NCBI GenBank assembly: GCA_963942565.1
Contig: OZ012684.1
Location: 95,935,055-95,999,054, forward strand
Direction of reading: 5' to 3'
From: Maea johnstoni
Taxonomy: Eukaryota > Annelida > Polychaeta > Spionida > Magelonidae
Length of the DNA: 64,000 bases
The notes below the pieces were generated by a model that searched no databases, had not been told where the DNA came from, and saw nothing but the letters and a program-made list of their open reading frames with translations. Positions 10,081 through 22,810 of the stretch are shown here, one piece after another (position 1 is the first letter of the stretch; every line of letters begins with the position of its first letter). The translations under genes were made by a program, and so were the position numbers.

Positions 10081-11182
10081 ATTTGCTTACGACTTTTTAG
10101 AGACCAAATGCATCTCAAACAGGAAGTGTCCCAACATCATGCCTTACTCTCTTTATTTCCTGTTTCTCCTGCCCAGGAAATACTCTAGAATAACGCCAAG
10201 GCTCAGGGATCTGTCCACACGTCAGCCTATACACTCTTGGCAGTCATGTTCTCGTCCTTTGGCTTAGCACCACATTTATGTGCTGCCATCTATTCGCAGC
10301 TAGCAGAAGTGCTACCACCTCGTATCTCGCTGCCAAACTCTGGACTGTCCATGGTCTTATGGGGTTAAGTTGTGAATATCCAGTCGTTTAAAATGTTTCA
10401 AAGCCTACACCCTCATCCTCATAATAGAACCAACTGTGACTGTCTAGGCCATCGGTGAGCAGAGCATTTAAGGTACCACTTACGGTATCTCCAAACCTCA
10501 CATAGGCTTGCACACAGAAAAGAAAGATTTTGGCTTTTAATTTTCTTGATATTGAATTTCGCCAAATCGAGGGCGCTTTAAAGTAGCACTTTGGGCATCA
10601 AGTCTTATCGGATTTGCTTCAAACGTTGGATCTAAATAGCTAATAGTATTACAAATATAAATAGTTAGATTATGCAATCTAGAAGTTTAGAAATATGCCT
10701 TTTTCTCATTTTCAATGAAAAATCGGAAAGAAATGGTCATGCAATTTGAACACAGCAAAAAGTAGAGAAAGTGCGATAGTTTTCCCTCTGTTTTGATATT
10801 TTCTCCAGATCAAAGGAATTTGATGGTTGGCAAGTGTGGATAGCATCTCTGTTTGATAACACTATGCATGTTTTTAATGTGTTTACCCCAAATATTTACA
10901 ACCTGCAAGGAGCTTACATTTATGATTCTCAATGTTTTCTCAATTAAAAGACCTTTCAGGCAATATATACTTTATATTGGCCAAGAAGTCAAATTAAAGC
11001 AGGGTAGAGGAAAAACCAGGCCCAAAAAATGATCCCCGTAAGCTACGTTAAAAGTATTATAAAAATAATAAAATAATAAAAGAAAACAAAATAAAATGAT
11101 ATAAAGCAACAAAAAATCAAAGTGGGAAGCATGGCCATGTATGTTATAAGATAAACATTAAAAGAAAAAGTAAAAGAGAGCA

Positions 11183-11300
11183 GCCTACAACACACAGTAT
11201 TCCCAGGCGGTCACCCATCCAAGTACTAACTGCGCTCGATGTTGCTTAACTTCGGTGATCGGACGAGAACCGGTGCATTCAACATGATATGGTCGTAGGC
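11183..11300 (-). rRNA. 5S ribosomal RNA, copy 10
   Basis: Consensus sequence in the first D monomer (markers ctgtcgatgg, tatctagtcg, taatcttctc, tgcattttt in the spacer). Confidence 0.98.
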
Positions 11301-12401
11301 ATTTGCTTACGACTTTTTAGAGACCAAATGCATCTCAAACAGGAAGTGTCCCAACATCATGCCTTACTCTCTTTATTTCCTGTTTCTCCTGCCCAGGAAA
11401 TACTCTAGAATAACGCCAAGGCTCAGGGATCTGTCCACACGTCAGCCTATACACGCTTGGCAGTCATGTTCTCGTCCTTTGGCTTAGCACCACATTTCAG
11501 TGCTGCCATCTATTCGCAGCTAGCAGAAGTGCTACCACCTCGTATCTCGCTGCCAAACTCTGGACTGTCGATGGTCTTATGGGGTTAAGTTGTGAATATC
11601 TAGTCGTTTAAAATGTTTCAAAGCCTACACCCTCATCCTCATAATAGAACCAACTGTGACTGTCTAGGCCATCGGTGAGCAGAGCATTTAAGGTACCACT
11701 TACGGTATCTCCAAACCTCACATAGGCTTGCACACAGATAAGAAAGATTTTGGCTTTTAATCTTCTCGATATTGAATTTCACCAAATCGCGGGCGCTTTA
11801 AAGTAGCACTTTGGGCATCAAGTCTTATCGGATTTGCTTGAAACGTTGGATCTAAATAGCTAATAGTATTACAAATATAAATAGTTAGATTATGCAATCT
11901 AGAAGTTTAGAAATATGCATTTTTCTCATTTTCAATGAAAAATCGGAAAGAAATGGTCATGCAATTTGAACACAGCAAAAAGTAGAGAAAGTGCGATAGT
12001 TTTCCCTCTGTTTTGATATTTTCTCCAGATCAAAGGAATTTGATGGTTGGCAAGTGTGGATAGCATCTCTGTTTGATAACACTATGCATGCTTTTAATGT
12101 GTTTACCCCAAATATTTACAACCTGCAAGGAGCTTACATTTATGATTCTCAATGTTTTCTCAATTAAAAGACCTTTCAGGCAATATATACTTTATATTGG
12201 CCAAGAAGTCAAATTAAAGCAGGGTAGAGGAAAAACCAGGCCCAAAAAATGATCCCCGTAAGCTACGTTAAAAGTATTATAAAAATAATAAAATAATAAA
12301 AGAAAACAAAATAAAATGATATAAAGCAACGAAAAATCAAAGTGGGAAGCATGGCCATGTATGTTATAAGATAAACATTAAAAAAAAAGTAAAAGAGAGC
12401 A

Positions 12402-12519
12402 GCCTACAACACACAGTATTCCCAGGCGGTCACCCATCCAAGTACTAACTGCGCTCGATGTTGCTTAACTTCGGTGATCGGACGAGAACCGGTGCATTCA
12501 ACATGATATGGTCGTAGGC
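12402..12519 (-). rRNA. 5S ribosomal RNA, copy 11
   Basis: Consensus sequence in a B monomer. Confidence 0.98.
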
Positions 12520-13625
12520 ATTTGCTTACGACTTTTTAGAGACCAAATGCATCTCAAACAGGAAGTGTCCCAACATCATGCCTTACTCTCTTTATTTCCT
12601 GTTTCTCCTGCCCAGGAAATACTCTAGAATAACGCCAAGGCTCAGGGATCTGTCCACACGTCAGCCTATACACTCTTGGCAGTCATGTTCTCGTCCTTTG
12701 GCTTAATTAGCACCACATTTCAGTGCTGCCATCTATTCGCAGCTAGCAGAAGTGCTACCACATCGTATCTCACTGCCAAACTCTGGACTGTCCATGGTCT
12801 TATGGGGTAAAGTTGTGAATATCCAGTCGTTTAAAATGTTTCAAAGCCTACACCCTCATCCTCATAATAGAACCAACTGTGACTGTCTAGGCCATCGGTG
12901 AGCAGAGCATTTAAGGTACCACTTACGGTATCTCCAAACCTCACATAGGCTTGCACACAGAAAAGAAAGATTTTGGCTTTTAATTTTCTCGATATTGAAT
13001 TTCACCAAATCGAGGGCGCTTTAAAATAGCACTTTGGCCATCAAGTCTTATCGGATTTGCTTGAAACGTTGGATCTAAATAGCTAATAGTATTACAAATA
13101 TAAATAGTTAGATTATGCAATCTAGAAGTTTAGAAATATGCCTTTTTCTCATTTTCAATGAAAAATCGGAAAGAAATGGTCATGCAATTTGAACACAGCA
13201 AAAAGTAGAGAAAGTGCGATAGTTTTCCCTCTGTTTTGATATTTTCTCCAGATCAATGGAATTTGATGGTCGGCAAGTGTGGATAGCATCTCTGTTTGAT
13301 AACACTATGCATGTTTTTAATGTGTTAACCCCAAATATTTACAACCTGCAAGGAGCTTACATTTATGATTCTCATGTTTTCTCAATTAAAAGACCTTTCA
13401 GGCAATATATACTTTATATAGGCCAAGAAGTCAAATAAAAGCAGGGTAGAGGAAAAACCAGGCCCAAAAAATGATCCCCGTAAGCTACGTTAAAAGTATT
13501 ATAAAAATAATAAATTAATAAAATAAAACAAAATAAAATGATATAAAGCAACGAAAAATCAAAGTGGGAAGCATGGCCATGTATGTTATAAGATAAACAT
13601 TAAAAAAAAATTTAAAAAGAGAGCA

Positions 13626-13743
13626 GCCTACAACACACAGTATTCCCAGGCGGTCACCCATCCAAGTACTAACTGCGCTAGATGTTGCTTAACTTCGGTG
13701 ATCGGACGAGAACCGGTGCATTCAACATGATATGGTCGTAGGC
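13626..13743 (-). rRNA. 5S ribosomal RNA, copy 12, +64 variant
   Basis: In a C monomer. Plus-strand a at 13680 (c in the consensus) makes RNA position 64 a U instead of G. The base lies at the end of box A, next to the bulged C63 of helix II, and probably weakens a closing pair. Private to this copy. Confidence 0.95.
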
Positions 13744-14845
13744 ATTTGCTTACGACTTTTTAGAGACCAAATGCATCTCAAACAGGAAGTGTCCCAACAT
13801 CATGCCTTACTCTCTTTATTTCCTGTTTCTCCTGCCCAGGAAATACTCTAGAATAACGCCAAGGCTCAGGGATCTGTCCACACGTCAGCCTATACACTCT
13901 TGGCAGTCATGTTCTCGTCCTTTGGCTTAGCACCACATTTATGTGCTGCCATCTATTCGCAGCTAGCAGAAGTGCTACCACCTTGTATCTCGCTGCCAAA
14001 CTCTGGACTGTCCATGGTCTTATGGGGTTAAGTTGTGAATATCCAGTCGTTTAAAATGTTTCAAAGCCTACACCCTCATCCTCATAATAGAACCAACTGT
14101 GACTGTCTAGGCCATCGGTGAGCAGAGCATTTAAGGTACCACTTACGGTATCTCCAAACCTCACATAGGCTTGCACACAGAAAAGAAAGATTTTGGCTTT
14201 TAATTTTCTTGATATTGAATTTCGCCAAATCGAGGGCGCTTTAAAGTAGCACTTTGGGCATCAAGTCTTATCGGATTTGCTTCAAACGTTGGATCTAAAT
14301 AGCTAATAGTATTACAAATATAAATAGTTAGATTATGCAATCTAGAAGTTTAGAAATATGCCTTTTTCTCATTTTCAATGAAAAATCGGAAAGAAATGGT
14401 CATGCAATTTGAACACAGCAAAAAGTAGAGAAAGTGCGATAGTTTTCCCTCTGTTTTGATATTTTCTCCAGATCAAAGGAATTTGATGGTTGGCAAGTGT
14501 GGATAGCATCTCTGTTTGATAACACTATGCATGTTTTTAATGTGTTTACCCCAAATATTTACAACCTGCAAGGAGCTTACATTTATGATTCTCAATGTTT
14601 TCTCAATTAAAAGACCTTTCAGGCAATATATACTTCATATTGGCCAAGAAGTCAAATTAAAGCAGGGTAGAGGAAAAACCAGGCCCAAAAAATGATCCCC
14701 GTAAGCTACGTTAAAAGTATTATAAAAATAATAAAATAATAAAAGAAAACAAAATAAAATGATATAAAGCAACAAAAAATCAAAGTGGGAAGCATGGCCA
14801 TGTATGTTATAAGATAAACATTAAAAGAAAAAGTAAAAGAGAGCA

Positions 14846-14963
14846 GCCTACAACACACAGTATTCCCAGGCGGTCACCCATCCAAGTACTAACTGCGCTC
14901 GATGTTGCTTAACTTCGGTGATCGGACGAGAACCGGTGCATTCAACATGATATGGTCGTAGGC
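14846..14963 (-). rRNA. 5S ribosomal RNA, copy 13
   Basis: Consensus sequence. The A-rich lead of this monomer has D-type markers (caacaaaaaatc, ttaaaagaaaaag) while the body is class A, so the monomer is a chimera. Confidence 0.98.
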
Positions 14964-16069
14964 ATTTGCTTACGACTTTTTAGAGACCAAATGCATCTCA
15001 AACAGGAAGTGTCCCAACATCATGCCTTACTCTCTTTATTTCCTGTTTCTCCTGCCCAGGAAATACTCTAGAATAACGCCAAGGCTCAGGGATCTGTCCA
15101 CACGTCAGCCTATACACTCTTGGCAGTCATGTTCTCGTCCTTTGGCTTAATTAGCACCACATTTCAGTGCTGCCATCTATTCGCAGCTAGCAGAAGTGCT
15201 ACCACCTCGTATCTCACTGCCAAACTCTGGACTGTCCATGGTCTTATGGGGTTAAGTTGTGAATATCCAGTCGTTTAAAATGTTTCAAAGCCTACACCCT
15301 CATCCTCATAATAGAACCAACTGTGACTGTCTAGGCCATCGGTGAGCAGAGCATTTAAGGTACCACTTACGGTATCTCCAAACCTCACATAGGCTTGCAC
15401 ACAGAAAAGAAAGATTTTGGCTTTTAATTTTCTTGATATTGAATTTCGCCAAATCGAGGGCGCTTTAAAGTAGCACTTTGGGCATCAAGTCTTATCGGAT
15501 TTGCTTCAAACGTTGGATCTAAATAGCTAATAGTATTACAAATATAAATAGTTAGATTATGCAATCTAGAAGTTTAGAAATATGCCTTTTTCTCATTTTC
15601 AATGAAAAATCGGAAAGAAATGGTCATGCAATTTGAACACAGCAAAAAGTAGAGAAAGTGCGATAGTTTTCCCCCTGTTTTGATATTTTCTCCAGATCAA
15701 AGGAATTTGATGGTTGGCAAGTGTGGATAGCATCTCTGTTTGATAACACTATGCATGTTTTTAATGTGTTTACCCCAAATATTTACAACCTGCAAGGAGC
15801 TTACATTTATGATTCTCAATGTTTTCTCAATTAAAAGACCTTTCAGGCAATATATACTTTATATTGGCCAAGAAGTCAAATTAAAGCAGGGTAGAGGAAA
15901 AACCAGGCCCAAAAAATGATCCCCGTAAGCTACGTTAAAAGTATTATAAAAATAATAAAATAATAAAAGAAAACAAAAGAAAATGATATAAAGCAACGAA
16001 AAATCAAAGTGGGAAGCATGGCCATGTATGTTATAAGATAAACATTAAAAGAAAAAGTAAAAGAGAGCA

Positions 16070-16187
16070 GCCTACAACACACAGTATTCCCAGGCGGTCA
16101 CCCATCCAAGTACTAACTGCGCTCGATGTTGCTTAACTTCGGTGATCGGACGAGAACCGGTGCATTCAACATGATATGGTCGTAGGC
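16070..16187 (-). rRNA. 5S ribosomal RNA, copy 14
   Basis: Consensus sequence in a B monomer. Confidence 0.98.
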
Positions 16188-17293
16188 ATTTGCTTACGAC
16201 TTTTTAGAGACCAAATGCATCTCAAACAGGAAGTGTCCCAACATCATGCCTTACTCTCTTTATTTCCTGTTTCTCCTGCCCAGGAAATACTCTAGAATAA
16301 CGCCAAGGCTCAGGGATCTGTCCACACGTCAGCCTATACACTCTTGGCAGTCATGTTCTGGTCCTTTGGCTTAATTAGCACCACATTTCAGTGCTGCCAT
16401 CTATTCGCAGCTAGCAGAAGTGCTACCACCTCGTATCTCACTGCCAAACTCTGGACTGTCCATGGTCTTATGGGGTTAAGTTGTGAATATCCAGTCGTTT
16501 AAAATGTTTCAAAGCCTACACCCTCATCCTCATAATAGAACCAACTGTGACTGTCTAGGCCATCGGTGAGCAGAGCATTTAAGGTACCACTTACGGTATC
16601 TCCAAACCTCACATAGGCTTGCACACAGAAAAGAAAGATTTTGGCTTTTAATTTTCTCGATATTGAATTTCACCAAATCGAGGGCGCTTTAAAGTAGCAC
16701 TTTGGGCATCAAGTCTTATCGGATTTGCTTAAAACGTTGGATCTAAATAGCTAATAGTATTACAAATATAAATAGTTAGATTATGCAATCTAGAAGTTTA
16801 GAAATATGCCTTTTTCTCATTTTCAATGAAAAATCGGAAAGAAATGGTCATGCAATTTGAACACAGCAAAAAGTAGAGAAAGTGCGATAGTTTTCCCTCT
16901 GTTTTGATATTTTCTCCAGATCAATGGAATTTGATGGTCGGCAAGTGTGGATAGCATCTCTGTTTGATAACACTATGCATGTTTTTAATGTGTTAACCCC
17001 AAATATTTACAACCTGCAAGGAGCTTACATTTATGATTCTCATGTTTTCTCAATTAAAAGACCTTTCAGGCAATATATACTTTATATAGGCCAAGAAGTC
17101 AAATAAAAGCAGGGTAGAGGAAAAACCAGGCCCAAAAAATGATCCCCGTAAGCTACGTTAAAAGTATTATAAAAATAATAAATTAATAAAATAAAACAAA
17201 ATAAAATGATATAAAGCAACGAAAAATCAAAGTGGGAAGCATGGCCACGTATGTTATAAGATAAACATTAAAAAAAAATTAAAAAAGAGAGCA

Positions 17294-17411
17294 GCCTACA
17301 ACACACAGTATTCCCAGGCGGTCACCCATCCAAGTACTAACTGCGCTCGATGTTGCTTAACTTCGGTGATCGGACGAGAACCGGTGCATTCAACATGATA
17401 TGGTCGTAGGC
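17294..17411 (-). rRNA. 5S ribosomal RNA, copy 15, in truncated monomer
   Basis: Consensus sequence. The gene, its terminator and about 200 bp of upstream DNA are intact although most of the spacer is missing. The next gene lies only 516 bp away. Confidence 0.98.
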
Positions 17412-17608
17412 ATTTGCTTACGACTTTTTAGAGACCAAATGCATCTCAAACAGGAAGTGTCCCAACATCATGCCTTACTCTCTTTATTTCCTGTTTCTCC
17501 TGCCCAGGAAATACTCTAGAATAACGCCAAGGCTCAGGGATCTGTCCACACGTCAGCCTATACACTCTTGGCAGTCATGTTCTCGTCCTTTGGCTTAATT
17601 AGCACCAC

Positions 17609-17620
17609 ATTTCACCAAAT
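17609..17620. other. rearrangement junction inside the truncated monomer
   Basis: The 12 bases ATTTCACCAAAT bridge two distant parts of the monomer. The left six also end the upstream part (cacATTTCA). CAAAT continues into the monomer end (CAAATaaaagcagg). The full 12-mer occurs in normal B and D monomers within gaatttcaccaaatcg. Confidence 0.8.
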
Positions 17621-17809
17621 AAAAGCAGGGTAGAGGAAAAACCAGGCCCAAAAAATGATCCCCGTAAGCTACGTTAAAAGTATTATAAAAATAATAAATT
17701 AATAAAATAAAACAAAATAAAATGATATAAAGCAACGAAAAATCAAAGTGGGAAGCATGGCCACGTATGTTATAAGATAAACATTAAAAAAAAATTAAAA
17801 AAGAGAGCA

Positions 17810-17927
17810 GCCTACAACACACAGTATTCCCAGGCGGTCACCCATCCAAGTACTAACTGCGCTCGATGTTGCTTAACTTCGGTGATCGGACGAGAACCGG
17901 TGCATTCAACATGATATGGTCGTAGGC
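17810..17927 (-). rRNA. 5S ribosomal RNA, copy 16
   Basis: Consensus sequence in a C/D chimera: the front has catttatg and tctcgc (C), the middle has ctgtcgatgg and tatctag (D), and the back has ATCAATGG without the full frame. Confidence 0.98.
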
Positions 17928-19029
17928 ATTTGCTTACGACTTTTTAGAGACCAAATGCATCTCAAACAGGAAGTGTCCCAACATCATGCCTTACTCTCTT
18001 TATTTCCTGTTTCTCCTGCCCAGGAAATACTCTAGAATAACGCCAAGGCTCAGGGATCTGTCCACACGTCAGCCTATACACTCTTGGCAGTCATGTTCTC
18101 GTCCTTTGGCTTAGCACCACATTTATGTGCTGCCATCTATTCGCAGCTAGCAGAAGTGCTACCACCTCGTATCTCGCTGCCAAACTCTGGACTGTCGATG
18201 GTCTTATGGGGTTAAGTTGTGAATATCTAGTCGTTTAAAATGTTTCAAAGCCTACACCCTCATCCTCATAATAGAACCAACTGTGACTGTCTAGGCCATC
18301 GGTGAGCAGAGCATTTAAGGTACCACTTACGGTATCTCCAAACCTCACATAGGCTTGCACACAGAAAAGAAAGATTTTGGCTTTTAATTTTCTCGATATT
18401 GAATTTCACCAAATCGAGGGCGCTTTAAAGTAGCACTTTGGGCATCAAGTCTTATCGGATTTGCTTGAAACGTTGGATCTAAATAGCTAATAGTATTACA
18501 AATATAAATAGTTAGATTATGCAATCTAGAAGTTTAGAAATATGCCTTTTTCTCATTTTCAATGAAAAATCGGAAAGAAATGGTCATGCAATTTGAACAC
18601 AGCAAAAAGTAGAGAAAGTGCGATAGTTTTCCCTCTGTTTTGATATTTTCTCCAGATCAATGGAATTTGATGGTCGGCAAGTGTGGATAGCATCTCTGTT
18701 TGATAACACTATGCATGTTTTTAATGTGTTTACCCCAAATATTTACAACCTGCAAGGAGCTAACATTTATGATTCTCAATGTTTTCTCAATTAAAAGACC
18801 TTTCAGGCAATATATACTTTATATAGGCCAAGAAGTCAAATTAAAGCAGGGTAGAGGAAAAACCAGGCCCAAAAAATGATCCCCGTAAGCTACGTTAAAA
18901 GTATTATAAAAATAATAAAATAATAAAAGAAAACAAAATAAAATGATATAAAGCAACGAAAAATCAAAGTGGGAAGCATGGCCATGTATGTTATAAGATA
19001 AACATTAAAAAAAAAAGTAAAAGAGAGCA

Positions 19030-19147
19030 GCCTACAACACACAGTATTCCCAGGCGGTCACCCATCCAAGTACTAACTGCGCTCGATGTTGCTTAACTTC
19101 GGTGATCGGACGAGAACCGGTGCATTCAACATGATATGGTCGTAGGC
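19030..19147 (-). rRNA. 5S ribosomal RNA, copy 17
   Basis: Consensus sequence in a B monomer. Confidence 0.98.
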
Positions 19148-20252
19148 ATTTGCTTACGACTTTTTAGAGACCAAATGCATCTCAAACAGGAAGTGTCCCA
19201 ACATCATGCCTTACTCTCTTTATTTCCTGTTTCTCCTGCCCAGGAAATACTCTAGAATAACGCCAAGGCTCAGGGATCTGTCCACACGTCAGCCTATACA
19301 CTCTTGGCAGTCATGTTCTCGTCCTTTGGCTTAATTAGCACCACATTTCAGTGCTGCCATCTATTCGCAGCTAGCAGAAGTGCTACCACCTCGTATCTCA
19401 CTGCCAAACTCTGGACTGTCCATGGTCTTATGGGGTTAAGTTGTGAATATCCAGTCGTTTAAAATGTTTCAAAGCCTACACCCTCATCCTCATAATAGAA
19501 CCAACTGTGACTGTCTAGGCCATCGGTGAGCAGAGCATTTAAGGTACCACTTACGGTATCTCCAAACCTCACATAGGCTTGCACACAGAAAAGAAAGATT
19601 TTGGCTTTTAATTTTCTCGATATTGAATTTCACCAAATCGAGGGCGCTTTAAAGTAGCACTTTGGGCATCAAGTCTTATCGGATTTGCTTGAAACGTTGG
19701 ATCTAAATAGCTAATAGTATTACAAATATAAATAGTTAGATTATGCAATCTAGAAGTTTAGAAATATGCCTTTTTCTCATTTTCAATGAAAAATCGGAAA
19801 GAAATGGTCATGCAATTTGAACACAGCAAAAAGTAGAGAAAGTGCGATAGTTTTCCCTCTGTTTTGATATTTTCTCCAGATCAATGGAATTTGATGGTCG
19901 GCAAGTGTGGATAGCATCTCTGTTTGATAACACTATGCATGTTTTTAATGTGTTAACCCCAAATATTTACAACCTGCAAGGAGCTTACATTTATGATTCT
20001 CATGTTTTCTCAATTAAAAGACCTTTCAGGCAATATATACTTTATATAGGCCAAGAAGTCAAATAAAAGCAGGGTAGAGGAAAAACCAGGCCCAAAAAAT
20101 GATCCCCGTAAGCTACGTTAAAAGTATTATAAAAATAATAAATTAATAAAATAAAACAAAATAAAATGATATAAAGCAACGAAAAATCAAAGTGGGAAGC
20201 ATGGCCATGTATGTTATAAGATAAACATTAAAAAAAATTTAAAAAGAGAGCA

Positions 20253-20370
20253 GCCTACAACACACAGTATTCCCAGGCGGTCACCCATCCAAGTACTAAC
20301 TGCGCTCGATGTTGCTTAACTTCGGTGATCGGACGAGAACCGGTGCATTCAACATGATATGGTCGTAGGC
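20253..20370 (-). rRNA. 5S ribosomal RNA, copy 18
   Basis: Consensus sequence in a C monomer that shares the rare spacer base ccttgtatc with the C monomer of copy 12. Confidence 0.98.
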
Positions 20371-21472
20371 ATTTGCTTACGACTTTTTAGAGACCAAATG
20401 CATCTCAAACAGGAAGTGTCCCAACATCATGCCTTACTCTCTTTATTTCCTGTTTCTCCTGCCCAGGAAATACTCTAGAATAACGCCAAGGCTCAGGGAT
20501 CTGTCCACACGTCAGCCTATACACTCTTGGCAGTCATGTTCTCGTCCTTTGGCTTAGCACCACATTTATGTGCTGCCATCTATTCGCAGCTAGCAGAAGT
20601 GCTACCACCTTGTATCTCGCTGCCAAACTCTGGACTGTCCATGGTCTTATGGGGTTAAGTTGTGAATATCCAGTCGTTTAAAATGTTTCAAAGCCTACAC
20701 CCTCATCCTCATAATAGAACCAACTGTGACTGTCTAGGCCATCGGTGAGCAGAGCATTTAAGGTACCACTTACGGTATCTCCAAACCTCACATAGGCTTG
20801 CACACAGAAAAGAAAGATTTTGGCTTTTAATTTTCTTGATATTGAATTTCGCCAAATCGAGGGCGCTTTAAAGTAGCACTTTGGGCATCAAGTCTTATCG
20901 GATTTGCTTCAAACGTTGGATCTAAATAGCTAATAGTATGACAAATATAAATAGTTAGATTATGCAATCTAGAAGTTTAGAAATATGCCTTTTTCTCATT
21001 TTCAATGAAAAATCGGAAAGAAATGGTCATGCAATTTGAACACAGCAAAAAGTAGAGAAAGTGCGATAGTTTTCCCTCTGTTTTGATATTTTCTCCAGAT
21101 CAAAGGAATTTGATGGTTGGCAAGTGTGGATAGCATCTCTGTTTGATAACACTATGCATGTTTTTAATGTGTTTACCCCAAATATTTACAACCTGCAAGG
21201 AGCTTACATTTATGATTCTCAATGTTTTCTCAATTAAAAGACCTTTCAGGCAATATATACTTTATATTGGCCAAGAAGTCAAATTAAAGCAGGGTAGAGG
21301 AAAAACCAGGCCCAAAAAATGATCCCCGTAAGCTACGTTAAAAGTATTATAAAAATAATAAAATAATAAAAGAAAACAAAATAAAATGATATAAAGCAAC
21401 AAAAAATCAAAGTGGGAAGCATGGCCATGTATGTTATAAGATAAACATTAAAAGAAAAAGTAAAAGAGAGCA

Positions 21473-21590
21473 GCCTACAACACACAGTATTCCCAGGCGG
21501 TCACCCATCCAAGTACTAACTGCGCTCGATGTTGCTTAACTTCGGTGATCGGACGAGAACCGGTGCATTCAACACGATATGGTCGTAGGC
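21473..21590 (-). rRNA. 5S ribosomal RNA, copy 19, +16 variant
   Basis: In a D monomer. Plus-strand c at 21575 (t in the consensus) makes RNA position 16 a G instead of A. It faces U62 in helix II, so a G-U pair replaces A-U and the helix is kept. Shared with copies 24 and 28. Confidence 0.97.
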
Positions 21591-22322
21591 ATTTGCTTAC
21601 GACTTTTTAGAGACCAAATGCATCTCAAACAGGAAGTGTCCCAACATCATGCCTTACTCTCTTTATTTCCTGTTTCTCCTGCCCAGGAAATACTCTAGAA
21701 TAACGCCAAGGCTCAGGGATCTGTCCACACGTCAGCCTATACACGCTTGGCAGTCATGTTCTCGTCCTTTGGCTTAGCACCCCATTTCAGTGCTGCCATC
21801 TATTCGCAGCTAGCAGAAGTGCTACCACCTCGTATCTCGCTGCCAAACTCTGGACTGTCGATGGTCTTATGGGGTTAAGTTGTGAATATCTAGTCGTTTA
21901 AAATGTTTCAAAGCCTACACCCTCATCCTCATAATAGAACCAACTGTGACTGTCTAGGCCATCGGTGAGCAGAGCATTTAAGGTACCACTTACGGTATCT
22001 CCAAACCTCACATAGGCTTGCACACAGAAAAGAAAAATTTTGGCTTTTAATCTTCTCGATATTGAATTTCACCAAATCGAGGGCGCTTTAAAGTAGCACT
22101 TTGGGCATCAAGTCTTATCGGATTTGCTTGAAACGTTGGATCTAAATAGCTAATAGTATTACAAATATAAATAGTTAGATTATGCAATCTAGAAGTTTAG
22201 AAATATGCATTTTTCTCATTTTCAATGAAAAATCGGAAAGAAATGGTCATGCAATTTGAACACAGCAAAAAGTAGAGAAAGTGCGATAGTTTTCCCTCTG
22301 TTTTGATATTTTCTCCAGATCA

Positions 22323-22457
22323 ATGGAATTTGATGGTCGGCAAGTGTGGATAGCATCTCTGTTTGATAACACTATGCATGTTTTTAATGTGTTTACCCCA
22401 AATATTTACAACCTGCAAGGAGCTTACATTTATGATTCTCAATGTTTTCTCAATTAA
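22323..22457 (+). other. 44-codon form of the spacer frame (D/E type)
   Basis: D and E monomers often keep the ATG of the B frame but have an extra A (ctcaatg for ctcatg), so the frame stops after 44 codons with CFLN at the end. This copy is in the D monomer of 5S copy 19. It shows that the frame is not preserved across classes. Confidence 0.3.
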
Positions 22458-22692
22458 AAGACCTTTCAGGCAATATATACTTTATATAGGCCAAGAAGTC
22501 AAATTAAAGCAGGGTAGAGGAAAAACCAGGCCCAAAAAATGATCCCCGTAAGCTACGTTAAAAGTATTATAAAAATAATAAAATAATAAAAGAAAACAAA
22601 ATAAAATGATATAAAGCAACGAAAAATCAAAGTGGGAAGCATGGCCATGTATGTTATAAGATAAACATTAAAAAAAAAAGTAAAAGAGAGCA

Positions 22693-22810
22693 GCCTACAA
22701 CACACAGTATTCCCAGGCGGTCACCCATCCAAGTACTAACTGCGCTCGATGTTGCTTAACTTCGGTGATCGGACGAGAACCGGTGCATTCAACATGATAT
22801 GGTCGTAGGC
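22693..22810 (-). rRNA. 5S ribosomal RNA, copy 20
   Basis: Consensus sequence in the first E monomer: A/B-like front (AATT, tctcac, tccagtcg) and D-like back (gaaaaatttt, taatcttctc, tgcattttt). Confidence 0.98.

Larger units (their letters stand above)
7335..11002. repeat. higher-order repeat, A-B-C trimer copy 3
   Basis: This is the third A-B-C trimer. Its C monomer lacks the +60 5S variant and the cctcag and catgctttt markers of the first two, so it is slightly diverged from them. It is followed by a D monomer, which ends the regular trimer pattern. Confidence 0.85.
17113..17628. repeat. truncated 516-bp monomer with intact 5S gene
   Basis: This monomer keeps the A-rich tract, the 5S gene and about 200 bp upstream of the gene, then jumps to the monomer end. 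About 708 bp are absent. The junction reads cacatttcaccaaataaaag. It is explained by two short-homology switches, described in the findings. The monomer and the one after it share a private base (c at 17248 and 17764), which points to a local duplication. Confidence 0.92.

Noticed and set aside
17113-17628. Mobile element insertion as the cause of the short monomer
   Set aside because: No foreign sequence is present; all bases at the junction come from the monomer itself.
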